64,000 nucleotides of DNA from Asparagopsis taxiformis (taxonomy: Eukaryota; Rhodophyta; Florideophyceae; Bonnemaisoniales; Bonnemaisoniaceae), in the NCBI GenBank assembly GCA_030407315.1, contig JALQPE010002633.1, forward strand, positions 1-64,000. Direction: 5' to 3'. Shown here one piece after another: positions 9,451 through 21,800 of this stretch. The number at the start of each line of letters is the position of its first letter. The first letter of the stretch is position 1. The position numbers and the translations under genes were made by a program. Below the pieces are notes generated by a model that saw nothing but the letters and a program-made list of their open reading frames with translations, had not been told where the DNA came from and ran no database searches.

Positions 9451-10520
9451 CTTCGTTCCATCCTCTACCCTCGAGGGTATGCGTTGAGGGAAGCGTGGGT
9501 TTTGAGTCTGACTATTTCCGTTGATGCGATATTTTTCATGGGAAGCCTGTTGACTGATGGTGTGTATTGAGCGGAGGATGGAAGAGAGGTACGTGAAGTT
9601 TTGAAAGTATGCTGTGAGGGAAGGTTGATTTTGAGTCTGACTGTTGTGGTTGATTCCGATGTTGTGTAGATGATGCAGGAATGTTGATGACGGAAGGTAA
9701 GTTTCATTGAGTGCCAAGATGTGCTTTGCGAAGATATGGACTGCTGACTATGATTATTGTTAGTTGCAAGGTTTTTGGATCATGGTTTGTATTGTGTGTA
9801 GGATGGATGAGAGGTACATTTGCGAGTTCTCAGGGTATGTAGCGAGGGAAACGTTGGTTTTCAATCTGACTGTTGCGATTGAATCCGATGTTGCGTAGGT
9901 GATGGAGGAATAGTGATGACGGAAGGTAAGTCACATTGGGCGCCCAGACCGGTTGTGCGAAGATGCGGAATGCTGACTACTTTTCTTGGCTACACGATTA
10001 CGTGATTTATGGTTTTTATTGTGTGCAGGATGGAACAGGTAAAGTAAGTGTGCGAGTTTTGAAAGTAAGCAGCGAGGGAAGGTTGGTTTTGAGTCTGACT
10101 ATTTCCGTTGATGCGATATTTTTCATTGGAAGCCTATTGAGTCATGGTGTGTATTGTGTGGAGCGAAGGTAAGTGTGCGAGTTTTGAAAGTATGCTGTGA
10201 TGGAAGGTTGGTTTTGAGTCTGACTGTTGTGGTTGATTCCGATGTTGTGTAGATGATGCAGGAATGTTGATGACAGAAGGTAAGTTTTACTGAGCACCAA
10301 GACTTGTTTTGCGAAGATATGGACTGCTGACTTTGATTATTCATTGCAAGGTTTTTGGATCATGGTTTGTATTTTGTGTAGGATGGATGATTCAGTCATC
10401 CTCTCGGAGAGGTAAGTAAGGGAGTTTCTAGGATATCTGTCGTGGTAAGCGTTGCTTTTGAGTCTGACTGTTGTGGTTGATTCTGATGTTGTGTATGTGA
10501 TGCAGGAGTGGTGAAGCAGG
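9451..10520 (+). other. Array of microexon-like cassettes with splice signals, copy A
   Basis: Plus-strand, GT-rich degenerate repeats. Short segments of 10-30 bp are bracketed by acceptor-like (TGATGCAG, TGTGTAG) and donor-like (GTAAGT, GTACGT) sites. The 18-bp segment GAATGTTGATGACGGAAG between CAG and GTAAGT ends near 9690, with variants near 9925 and 10275. A second type begins GATGGA after GTGTGTAG or GTGTGCAG, near 9798 and 10029. Each presumed intron is about 70-130 bp and often carries GTCTGAC or GCTGAC, like a branch site. The arrangement recurs in B and, more diverged, in C. Splicing is inferred, not shown. Confidence 0.55.
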
Positions 10521-10861
10521 AACGGCAGGACTGAAGGAGAGTGAAGAAGGGATGTAGGAAGATGGGGAATGAAGCTGTGAGGTGTTTCTGGTATGTGTAT
10601 ATTTTGGGGCATACGATAGAAGTGAGAGTGCGTTTCAAGTGGTGTAAGATTTTGCTGACCATGTTCGTGTTTGATGTCTTGATGATTTAATGGGCTGGGG
10701 TGGTGTCGAGGAAAGCGGGGATGGTATTGGGAAGGAGCGTATTTTTTGTAATCTAGGTCGTGAGGGTTCTTGCAGTATGTGCGGATGGTGGTGCATGGCG
10801 TTCGGATGGTAGGGAGAACGCGATAGTGAGGGAGATGGGTGATCGACGATATGCTGACAGG

Positions 10862-10978
10862 TATTTTGTATTCTGGCTGGATACGTATTTCCTATTCTAA
10901 CCGGGTATTTATTTCCTATTCTAACCGGGTATTTATTTCCTATTCTGACCAGATATGTATTCCCTATTCTAGAGAGAC
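10862..10978. repeat. Short tandem repeat (~27-bp units), copy A
   Basis: Four or five units of the type TATTTCCTATTCTAACCGGG between the microexon array and the terminal 43-bp array. Also at 30170-30286 and, inverted, near 39090-39220. Confidence 0.8.
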
Positions 10979-11096
10979 GTATTGTATACGAGCAGTTTCC
11001 TAAATGAGAGAATAAAATACGGTCCGATATGGGCCCTGAATTTACCATCCGCTGTAATTTCTTCCCTCCCGGTTTTCGCTGATATATTGTATACTG

Positions 11097-11785
11097 GATG
11101 TCGGGTCCTAGTATTCCGCCATATGTACTAGAGAAAGTGGATGTCGGGTCCTAGTATTCCGCCATATGTACTAGAGAAAGTGGATGTCGGGTCCTAGTAT
11201 TCCGCCATATGTACTAGAGAAAGTGGATGTCGGGTCCTAGTATTCCGCCATATGTACTAGAGAAAGTGGATGTCGGGTCCTAGTATTCCGCCATATGTAC
11301 TAGAGAAAGTGGATGTCGGGTCCTAGTATTCCGCCATATGTACTAGAGAAAGTGGATGTCGGGTCCTAGTATTCCGCCATATGTACTAGAGAAAGTGGAT
11401 GTCGGGTCCTAGTATTCCGCCATATGTACTAGAGAAAGTGGATGTCGGGTCCTAGTATTCCGCCAAACGTACTAGAGAAAGTGGATGTCGGGTCCTAGTA
11501 TTCCGCCATATGTACTAGAGAAAGTGGATGTCGGGTCCTAGTATTCCGCCATATGTACTAGAGAAAGTGGATGTCGGGTCCTAGTATTCCGCCAATGTAC
11601 TAGAGAAAGTGGATGTCGGGTCCTAGTATTCCGCCATATGTACTAGAGAAAGTGGATGTCGGGTCCTAGTATTCCGCCATATGTACTAGAGAAAGTGGAT
11701 GTCGGGTCCTAGTATTCCGCCATATGTACTAGAGAAAGTGGATGTCGGGCCCTAGTATTCCGCCATATGTACTAGAGAAAGTGGA
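11097..11785 (+). repeat. Subterminal tandem array, 43-bp unit, ~16 copies, copy A
   Basis: Near-perfect 43-bp units containing GTACTAGAGAAAGTGG, ATGTCGGGTCCTAG and TATTCCGCCA. The unit holds GGATGTC, related to the GGACGTCC boxes in the TIR and in W, so these are likely transposase-binding sites. There are no spacers between units. Copy B has ~12 units and copy C about 2. Confidence 0.9.
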
Positions 11786-11914
11786 CGTCCGCATCCAAAA
11801 AATTTTTATTTTTTTTTGGACGCGGACGTTCATTTGTTCTAGTAAATCTCGGGGCCGACTAGGACCCGTACTAGAGAGACTGGACGTCCGCGTCCACTTC
11901 CGAAAACACAGACG
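11786..11914. mobile_element. Right terminus (TIR) of giant transposon copy A
   Basis: It ends in GAAAACACAGACG and reads inward CGTCTGTGTTTTCGG. It has nested GGACGTCC palindromes and an A/T tract near 11800. The same end occurs at 31054 (B), at 38751 (C) and, inverted, at 49938 (C). The next base, 11915, is inside the 3' end of the ParB/2OG gene, so copy A is inserted there. The other end of A lies outside the window. Confidence 0.85.
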
Positions 11915-14900
11915 TAGTCGTCGGAAAACTGTTCTTCCTCTTCGTCCTCACTATGATAGTGAACTAGATATCCAGGTTGTCCCGGCAGAAGAGGCACTAC
12001 CGGGGCCACACTCGGTGTGTGCATTACATCCTTGCGAGGTTCTGTCGTCTTCATCCGCATCATTCGGCTGCCCTGTCTTCGGCCTACCATCTTTCTTGAC
12101 CGGGATGGGAACAACTGTCTTGTGGCGAACATTGACAGGTGCCGGTTGACTTTGCCTTGCAGACCGGCGCGGAGCATTGGCGATGACTTCTTCTTCGAAT
12201 CCCAACCGCCTGATGAAACCAACGAAACATTGTCGGGAATCGGATACGACGCATTCCTGAAATACGTGTGATACCTCGTTGTCGTGTGTGACACAACTCT
12301 GTCGACATGCCCTGCCCCGGCATGTTGTACATGGCCGTGACCGATGAAGACTGAACGTGGCGGAACGATTACCTTCTTCAGCTTCATCGTCTTGGCGTAC
12401 ATATCTAATTCCAGCGCTTTGGAAAAGACGTACTTGTGGGACCCTGGACACACCCAGATAGGGAATGGGTCATCTCCGTTGGCAATAACAAAGTAACCCG
12501 GAAGTTGATCTTTGCGGTCGCGAGGAGGAACAGGGAAATCATTGTGTGGGACCTGCCGAGGACACCCCTTTCCCGTTATCAAAAACCGTCCCCCAGATGC
12601 CGGCATGACAAGTTTTTTCTCCCGGTAAACCGCACTCCTCCAGCCCTGTCAGCCGGACAAGGATTCCCAACCACACATCCAGCAGGGCTCGCCGCGTCAC
12701 AAACTTGAACCGGTCGATATGCGTCTCATCGTTCTCGGCATAGTCAACCAGGCAGTGGCGCGTAGACGTGAAGCGAGCCCTCCCCTCATTCCGGTTCTTC
12801 TCGTCTGTTTCATCGTCCCCGTATTGACAATGGGACTCCACAGCTGCCGGTTCCCAGGGTCCTTGTGCACCTGCTCCCCCTCCCACGTTCCCAAAAAGTA
12901 CCGAAACAATTCCTGGTTAGGAATTTCTTCCATGAGACCCAAGTCAAATGGGAACTTGTCCGACGCATCTAGGTAGCTTACATCCGCGAAATTGTGCATC
13001 ACCGTATACCCTCGCTCGTTGATTTCCGTTCGGCAATTGTGGAAGTACGCCATACCAGTGCCGGCCTCATACGAATCCTTCCAGCTTGTAGACATTCGCG
13101 CAACCTGGCGAAGTCCAGCCTCGAGGGTAGAAACGTCGATGTAGGCTCACACATCGCCTTGGCAGCCATCTTCCACGCTGCGAAAACATCGGATAGACGT
13201 GATCGATTTCGAATAGCACACGAGCCCGATGTTCTTCCGGAATATGCAGCCCCTCAAACACAGGGTCCATCGCCACTTGCTTCAAATACCTCACCTCTCT
13301 GCCCTCCTCATCGATTTCCACACTCTCCAATAACAACCTGAGCTCAATCGGGGGCAGACAGCCAACCCTCACCGATGCGATGACATCCGCGGGACGCTGC
13401 GCCAGATGATGCCCTTCGGCTCGGTCTTCGAAATCGTCAGGAAGAGACGGCATACGGTCGTCGAAGAGGAGGTCGTCTTCAGAAGGAGAGTCACGAACGA
13501 TGTAACCGTCTTCATCGACTTCCACTCCTTCCGGAACAGTGAATGTAATTGTCACTTCGCGGACCCCCTTGCTTTCGACTTGGCCCTCGTCTGCACCCTG
13601 TTTGTCTTCCTCGTCCGAAGCGGTATGGACAGATTCTTGGTTGGAGGGAGTCGCACCAGCACGTTGGTTATCTTGGGGGACAATCTCAACGGCAGAATCG
13701 GGGGAACGGGCGGAGTCTTCGTCAACCTCATCACCGGAAGCAGTGGCTTGTTGTTGATCGGTGGGTTTATCAACAACGGCCTGCTCTTCTTCCCCGCGCG
13801 GATTGTTGTACCACAACCGGCTCTTCTTCCTCGAGGCGTGTGCTCCCCGTCGAGCGAAGTCGCTGTGAACGGCGGCGGATGCCATGCGAAGCAGGCTCAT
13901 GTTCGACATTCCGCTGCTTCTTGTGAGTGAGTCTCACATTGGCAGCAGAAGGGCGGCGTTTGCGTCGAGCCTTAGTCTTCTTCTTCAATGTCGGATTGAA
14001 AAACTCTTTCAAGTTCGTTTCCAAATCCTGTAAACGCGTGGTTCTCCGTCGCATTCGAACCTCACTGCTCCGGTCGTCCCCTCTATACATTGCAATGGCA
14101 TTGGTGAGATGCCATTGCAACTCCTTCGGCTGCTTAACCGACCCAATTGCCATCTCTGTGCTCAGAAATGACTTGCGCATAATACTCTTTGGGCGCCCAA
14201 ACGCAGCGTACAGAGAATTTGCTATTGCAGTCACGCGACGGACGTATGTATAAAAGTCGTTCACGTCAAAGCGTCCATCCGGACGTCCGCCATGAGCAGG
14301 GTTCAAGTACTCCGAAAGACCACGCAAGACGAAGACAAAGTTTTCTTCCAGCAACTCGCGCACTATCTTGTGGTCCAGGTGCGTTATCCCAATCTCGTTG
14401 CGGCGCTCGGAATTGTTCAGCTCACGCAACACGTCGTCGAGAACAGGATGCTTCAGCGTTGCTATAGCCAAACGCGTCCACCGCCGAGCCGTGTTCGTCG
14501 AATTCATCATCCCCATGAACTGCGCCTCGAACAATGTTCGGATGACATCAGACTCACGCAAGTCGCCAGCGTTTTCCACGTTGTTTGCAACAGCAATCGT
14601 ACGGATGAACTGCTGGATGGACGACAAGATTCGAACCAGGGAGCGCTCCGTCAGTTGCGTCCCAGTCGTATGGTTCGACTCTGCACTCTTGTGGATGATC
14701 TCATGAGGCTGGAGATCACTGTCGTCCTTGCGGCGAAGGTAGTACACATCCAGAGGCTGAGTAACCCAGCGCAAGCGGTTTGCCTCCTGTGGCAGCTTGG
14801 TTCTGTGCATACGGGTGAGGCGCGTGAAGTCATCCGCAATGCTATGCATAGCATTGAGACGATGCAGTCCGTCGATCACGGTCACGTTCGCATTGGCATG

Positions 14901-15842
14901 GAATTTGCCATTCTGGAACAGACGCGTGTCGGCGGACAAATGCGTGTTCTGCGACCTCAGCACCGTCACAGTGATACGCGAAGAGCTCACATACCCCACC
15001 GCCAACATATTGTTGCGCAGGTCCTCCACGTGGTCTTCTTTGACATCGCGAAGGGTCACGGCCGGTTCCACTAGCTGCCTCACCAACACAGTCGCTCCTT
15101 CTCCGACGTAATCCGACGTCACAAACTTGGGCACCATAATTTGCGTCCCCTGCTGCTCACGAATGCTTTCCGCCACCTCCGGTTCGTCGTCCACCTCGGT
15201 TACGTCCTGCGTAGTAGCTTCGGTGACGTTGGAGCGAGCAGGGTGCTTCGTGCCTCCACTGGAGGCTCTGGCAGAGCGAGCAGGGCGCTTCGTGCCTCCC
15301 GAAACCGGGACGGAGCGTGCTGGATGCTTCGTACCCCCCGAACCAGTGATTTCGCCTGCTGGACCGGTACTGGGCATCCGTCCCGAGCTGGCCTGGTTCG
15401 TCGCTGCGTTGAAGTTTGACGCTGCAGCAGGGGTACGAATGTCGCTAGGGCCATCCTCCGCAGCGGGGCGCATCATCCGAGTATCCCAAGGGTAAAACGC
15501 CGCGGCGTATGCTCCACCCATCGTCTCCGGCGGTCCCTCGGCGCCATCAAACATGTACGGGAACGGGAGGTCCTTGAACTTGTCCTTAGTCGCAATGTTG
15601 CGCACGACGATATAGTCGGCCTCGTCGGTTTCCGGCAGCTTGTGGTTGTGCAGCGTGCGCGGAAGGCCAACATCGCCACCAGCAGTGCTCACCGAAGCCG
15701 TCCCAATATGCACAGCCGCACCGTCCACGTCCGCAAACAAGTCGACATCGACGCCGCGCTTGAGTCCGCGCGACTCCGCTGACGCGCTCACTTGATCGCC
15801 GCAAACCGTTGAAAACAAACTGCTGAAATGCGTATCCGCCAT
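11915..15842 (-). pseudogene. ParB/2OG-Fe(II) dioxygenase gene, copy B, broken
   Basis: It has the true N-terminus that copy D lacks. The start is the ATG at 15842 in context ACCATGG, followed by MADTHFSSLF. The ParB-like block with DGLHRLNAM (G-x-H-R) is open in the first ~690 codons. Relative to copy D the frame then breaks several times: an extra base near 13795, a shift near 13190, one near 12830, and one near 12625. The dioxygenase part (VPHND, PGSHKY, QHAGAGH) is still readable in pieces. The 3' end, at the acidic EEEEQFSD tail, is cut by the TIR of copy A at 11914. It is divergent to the methyltransferase gene at 18865. Confidence 0.9.
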
Positions 15843-16189
15843 GGTTGTTGAGTTGGAAAGGAAAAGAGATGGTTGACGTTGACGTATTCGAGTGATGTGG
15901 ATGGTATGTTTCACGTTAAGTTGAAGAATGGTCGTGAACGCCAATCGCTGGAAATAATAACACAATACAACCGAAATTTTGTTAGGTACACACCTATCGT
16001 GACCGCTGGAATGCAGACAGGCAATCGAGATGTGAGTGTCCGTTCAGAACGGGCCCGAGTCGGGCTCTCGAAACCTGACGAGGTGGCGTGAAGCAGGCAG
16101 TGTCCTTGATGTGTAATGTGTTAAAATTACAGCTGTCAAGCTAGGCGGCTTTTGGGGCGGCTGCGAGCACCCCTTTATCCGGGGAACAC

Positions 16190-16386
16190 CCTGATTTGAG
16201 TTAAAATTTGGGCTATTCTCAAAACATGCACATGTGAACATGTTTTTGAGATGGGGTGTGCCGTACGGCACAATCGACCCGCCAAATCGTTGATTTTTGC
16301 AAGATTTTTTGTGCCCGAAATTTTAGAATTTCTGGGCTGGCCAGCAGTGCATCTGAGATGGACATCCACCGGACGTCCATTTCAGG
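16190..16386 (-). repeat. W repeat 4
   Basis: Reverse-oriented W with one hairpin arm shortened (CTCAAAACATG). It is the first W upstream of the ParB/2OG start. Confidence 0.85.
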
Positions 16387-16687
16387 TTGGTCGTGTGCTG
16401 CCTACATCCACGCATTGCAGCAACTAAGCAGGCGGGTTCACTACTAATATAAAGTGCACGGAATATGAGTAACGTGATGGGTGAGTAGTGTTTCTGTTGA
16501 GGGAGTAAGGCGGGACCATGATGAAACACGGAAGAAGATTTCTCCCTAGCATAACTTAGGCTTGAAGCCTGCAATCGACCCATCTTCCGGCGCCATTTAG
16601 CCTCACAGTTAGTGCTTACAGAAGCCAGTGATGACCCCGCTCGGGGCGGCGGCCGGTTCCTGGGGCCGTTGTGGCCAAATTAGACAC

Positions 16688-16886
16688 CCTGATTTGAGTT
16701 AAAATTTGGGCTATTCTCAAAAACATGCACATGTGAACATGTTTTGAGATGGGGGTGTGCCGTACGGCACAATCGACCGCCCAAATCGATGTTTTTTGCA
16801 ATATTTTTTTGTGCCCGAAATTGTAGAATTTCTGGGCTGGCCAGCAATGCAATCGAGCTGGACATCCACCGGACGTCCATTTCAGG
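16688..16886 (-). repeat. W repeat 5, inferred inversion partner
   Basis: Reverse-oriented W whose variants match the first part of the mosaic W at 2981-3180. With the oppositely oriented W at 22291-22489 it brackets the methyltransferase cassette. Confidence 0.85.
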
Positions 16887-17074
16887 TTGGTCGTGAGAGA
16901 GTGGGGTGGGACCATGATGGAACAAGGACCAAGACCTGTCCCTGGCGTATTGAGCCTGAAATTGACCCTTTGTCAGACGCCATTTAGCCTTACAGTTAGT
17001 GCTTACAGAAGCCAGTGACAACCCCACTCGGGGCGGCGGCCGGTGCCTGGGGCCGTTGTGGCCAAATTAGACAC

Positions 17075-17241
17075 CCTGATTTGAATTAAAATTTGGGCTA
17101 TTCTCAAAAACATGCACATGTGAACATGTTTTTGAGATGGGGGTGTGCCGTACGGCACAATCGGCCGCCCAAATCAAGGTTTTTTACAATATTTTTGCTG
17201 CCCGAAATTCTACAATTTCTGGGCTGGCCAGTAATGCATTA
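17075..17241 (-). repeat. W repeat 6 (partial)
   Basis: Mirror copy of 2626-2791; it lacks the GGACGTCC end. Confidence 0.85.
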
Positions 17242-17714
17242 GCTATGTGCTCTAAACCGATTCTAACAAGCAGAAAGAATCCTCTCCTTCATGACGATGC
17301 TCTCGAATTGAGTGCAATGCAACGGACTCCCTCCAGGAGAACGACAAAGCATCGTCTTTTGCAAGACATTTTCGTACGAAAAATAATCGAAACACATATT
17401 TGACTTTAACCTAACAGCTATCGCGAGCACCGTACTCAGCTAAATTTCCTCTGTAATTTCCTTCCTCCAACCAATCAATAGCCGCTTGGTCACAGGCTTA
17501 AAAGCCTTCCACTATTTGTCCTATCCATCGAAGAGGGTTCGATCCAGGCCTTGATGGGTGTGGAACCCGAGAACTTGAAAATGGAACATATTGCGACAGA
17601 GATGAGATGTCATTCTCTTTCGTTTACTTTTTTCTAACAAGATTCTAAACGTCTACGCAGCGGAACGAACCCAATGTCGTCCGTCCGTTTTCAGCCCGGT
17701 GAGATGTTTTTGCC

Positions 17715-18065
17715 ATTAACGGAGGTGGAGGCGGCTATGGAGGAAGCCTGCGGTTCAGGTATTCTTTCCATTAACGGAGGTGGAGGTGGCGGCTTTGGAG
17801 GAAGCCTGGAGAACATGTGAGATGTCAGTACCCATGGATCACAAGAAAAACATGTAGAGGTCCAGTTTGGATATTGTTGCCATTAACGGAGGCGGAGGAG
17901 GCGGCTACGGTGGAAGCCTGGAGAGCATGTGAGATGTCAGTACCCATGGATCACATGAAGAACATGTTGAGGTGCGGTTCGGATATTCTTTCCATTAACG
18001 GAGGCGGAGGAGGCGGCTACGGTGGAAGCCTGGAGAAGAATAGAATAGTCCTATACCCATGGATC
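17715..18065. repeat. Minisatellite of ~116-bp units, copy B
   Basis: Three to four units with GGAGGCGGAGGAGGCGGCTA followed by GAAGCCTGGAG; mirror of 1800-2160. Stops between units argue against a glycine-rich protein. Confidence 0.8.
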
Positions 18066-18333
18066 ACAAGTAGACGTAGTTGGGCTCCTTTTCGAAGCCC
18101 ATTCGTCTCTTGAATAAATTTAGCACCCAAATCATATACGATTGCCGAGTTGACACCCCGTATGTCTCGTTGGTAGAAATAGCAGGGGTTCCACCACTCA
18201 GCTGGCGGGAAGTAGTTACTGATTATATGAGATATGGCTTAGCTCCCGCCAAAACCGATAGCTCTGGGCTCAGGTTCTCCAAATGTGGTTATACGAATGT
18301 GTTCTGACAATGCTAGAAGACGAATATCTGCAT

Positions 18334-18525
18334 CCTGATTTGAATTAAAATTTGGGCTATTCTCAAAAACATGCACATGTGAACATGTTTTTGAGATGGG
18401 GGTGTGCCGTACGGCACAATCGACCGCCCAAATCGATGTTTTTTTGCAATATTTTTGCTGCCCGAAATTGTAGAATTTCTGGTCTGGCCAGCAATGCATC
18501 TGAGCTGGACATCCCCATGTCCAGT
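18334..18525 (-). repeat. W repeat 7
   Basis: Reverse-oriented diverged W, 340 bp upstream of the methyltransferase ATG. Mirror of 1345-1534. Confidence 0.85.
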
Positions 18526-18864
18526 GGCCGTCCGGATGTCGCTCACCTGGTAAGCGTGATGCACCTGTGACAACCTATGTGACTGCAGTCACAGCCGCCA
18601 TGGCGGCCGTGCAGTACAACCCTCAAAGACAGGGAATCACAATCTTTTTAAAATTTTTGTCTACCACGTATCCGTCACAACTTATTACCTACACCGGTTA
18701 CGGGTTTCAAGACCTTTCCAGTGCTGTGTACCCGTATACTCTGTTCCGTTCGATATCAACCAGTGTTCCTCACGAAAGAGTGCAAACGTCACGAGATACG
18801 TCGTCAAATTTGACTGTCTCGCCGAGCGGTCGCCATCCTGTACCGAATTTCCACTCATTCCATT

Positions 18865-21800
18865 ATGACGAATAAGCGCAGGCGCAACAGCAATCCGATC
18901 GTTGACGACGCAACCGTGCCAATTCTGCGCGAACCCGCTAGCCCTTGGGAGGATTCTAGTGACATGGGTACACGTCGAAACGTAGGTCGCGCCGCCCGCG
19001 AAACTACTCTCGCTGGCAAAGACTTCCTCCGCCTCTTGCTGGATTTATTCGCCCACTCAAGTTTCGCAGACTTGACGGACAAGCCGGGAGGTTTCACATA
19101 CGCGGACCTTGGCGCTTGGGTTGCGCAGGGCACGGAAGAACAATTTGTGGCGCTGCAAGGTCGACTCAGCATGTCCTTCAGCGGTCGTTCGAAGAATGCT
19201 GGAGTCGAGGCGGATGTTGCCGAAATCGTCATGGCAGAGATGAACGTTGAGCGAGCCAAGCAGATTGTTCGTCTGGCATTACCCATTGCCGAGTTTTCAA
19301 GACAGGATGAGCGTATCGGGCAATGGGTTGAGCACTGCATCCTTTCTGGGATCGTGCCGCAGACCTTCCTTATTGGATGTAACATGCTTCCTTCGCCACT
19401 ACAGGCGCCGCAGCGCGGGGAACCAAGCGCCTTCGTTCTTGCTCCACCGGAAACGTTCGAGGTATTGATGTATTTCCAAGCGTTGTCTATCATCCGAAAT
19501 CACAACAAGAACCTGCCGCGTCGCCGAATAGGCGACGCGGCCGAAGAGGGGAACGAAGCCGCACGCGTCCCAGCCCATCGGAAAAGCACTAATCGAGCTT
19601 GTTACGTGGTTCAAGTTTTATACCATGCTTGGACCGATGTGGCCTTCGCCGCAAAGTTTTCCAGCTTCGAAGAGTTGATGGCGCCGTACATCATTTTCGA
19701 CAGCAGTGAGCATTGGTTTGACGTGCTCGATGAAGGTCTATTCGCACCGATGGAGCAGAAGCTAGATCTCTACCACGACAAAGCTCCCCTATCTCATCCT
19801 GATGGATATGGTGGAAAAGTAGAGACAAGAACCAGTGCGCAGCACAGTGCATTTAGGGACCTTGTGAGGAAGTTCTTCGACCGGTTGCAGTTTCTTATCG
19901 TCAACCCGGACCTGTACACCTGGCCGGAGTCCGACCGCTGGGGGGCGCTGGAAATATACTTGTCAAGCGGAAATCCGGACAAGCTGCCAGCGTACTTTGA
20001 CACCCTCGACGAAGACGTTATGGCTGTCCTCCGCCCGGCACCACAAGCCGCGGACGCAGAAAAGGTCCCCAAGCCGGTTGATGACACTCCCACTCGTCGC
20101 AACACAGGAGGGAGAGGTTTGGTTCCGTCGACAAGACACACAACCAGGCTTCAACTTGGACCTGGGAGGACCAGTCTTACTGCCCAAGGGCCGTCTCCCC
20201 CGTCACCGTCACCCCATGCGACAGAAGAGCAGGAAAGTGAAGGGCAGGCTCTCGCAAAGGACTTTCTTTCGAAAATGAGTCAGTATTGCCGGGTGTACGA
20301 CGTCCCTTTCGAAGATTTGGTCAGTGCCGACGAGAGCCGAGAACACGTGCCCATCACGGGCAACGTTCAGCTCATTCTGACTGATCCGCCCTACAATGTT
20401 CGTCGTAAGAGGAACGATTCCAACTCTTCGTACGACAGGCTAACTGCAGAAGATATGCAGGCTAGCATCGAAGTGTTTGACGAGCTGTTGCGCCCCGGTG
20501 GCCACGGCATCGTGTTCTGCTCCGTTTTGCAGTTCTACGAATGGTTCCATTACTTGGAAACGTACAAAGGACCGCAGTCAGAAGGCCCAACCGATGCTGC
20601 TGCCAGTGATGACGGGTCGGATGAAGAAGAGGTTACGTCCATGAATTCGGACTCCGAAGCATCGCAGCACAGTGGCGAAGAAAGTGCGGATGAGGAGGAG
20701 GACGAGGAGGAGGAGGACGTCGTTCGGAATTCAGTTTTCTTCGTTGACGAGGTACCTCTGTTGTTTGTCCGACTACCTGGGCACCTCTATCAAATGCCGG
20801 GGCGGAAGAGGTACCAACGCATGAACATGGCAGAGGTCGCTATCCACTTCTGGAAGCGAGGTGTTCCGTTCAAGACCGGAAGCGAGATGGTGGCCTATAG
20901 GAACCACGGATACATGGACGGCACGTACCCGGCGTGGTGCAACGTCACCATCAATATGCCCGCCATCGATTCGAATGAGATGGTGTGGCGAACAAGGAGC
21001 ACAACCGGTGCTACGGTCAGAGTTCGTGCAGAGCAGAAGAGCGTCGCTCTCATGATGGAGTTGATCAGCCAGCATTCACAGCCTGGTGATATTGTTGTCG
21101 ATCCATTCTCTGGCACTTTCGCAACGGGAAAAGCAGCTATGAGCTTGCCTGAGCACCGTGTTTTCGTCGGCAGTGACATGGACAAATTGTGTGTGGCACG
21201 ATCGCTTCCAAAGCTGTGTGCAGTCATGTCACGTGTAATTCTTTCAAACAACACTGACATGAGGGTCACGACAGAAGCGAAACAGAGTGCTGAGAAGTTC
21301 TTGGCGTCCCCCTCTGTCACGATGCGTACGCAGAGGGAACGCAGGATCATCGAACCCCCACCTGGCCTTCCCCTGTACCAGAGGTTCCCGAAATATATTC
21401 GGCAGTACCTCTGGCAGCTGTGCCCAGAGTCGATTGCGTCGCACGAGCACATGGAAAAACCGGTACATTATTGGCCACCTTCCCTGCGCCGCTGGTTGCA
21501 AACTGAAAACCCTCGCGTGATGCGGGCACACGATTGTGTTGCGAAAAAATTGAGCGTTCGACCATCGCTGATTAAGCATCCAAATGCAGGAAGAGGGCTC
21601 TTCGCTGAACAGACATTTAATGTTGGCGACGAAGTATGTGCATACTACGGAACTGTTGTGTACTCTGATATGAGCAAGGAGTCGATGAGGTTCGCGTACG
21701 GAGAGGGTCACATGGCGATAACGAAGGAAACATTCTTGATGTATGCCATCAAGCTGTATGCAACAGCGGAGGACGACGAAAACATCGAGCATCCAATTTG

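Larger units (their letters stand above)
15843..18864. promoter_or_regulatory. Divergent intergenic region with four W repeats
   Basis: This 3-kb gap separates the divergent ParB/2OG and methyltransferase starts, so promoters for both should lie here. It holds W repeats at 16190-16386, 16688-16886, 17075-17241 and 18334-18525, S spacers and a minisatellite. No open frame in it looks real. No TATA box could be assigned with confidence. Confidence 0.5.

Noticed and set aside
9379..10662. Several minus-strand ORFs with a recurring TTSESTTTVRLK motif
   Set aside because: They are antisense readings of the repeated intron-like segments of the microexon array.
11097..11785. Regular array that resembles a CRISPR at first sight
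   Set aside because: The 43-bp units are directly adjacent with no variable spacers, and the setting is eukaryotic transposon DNA.
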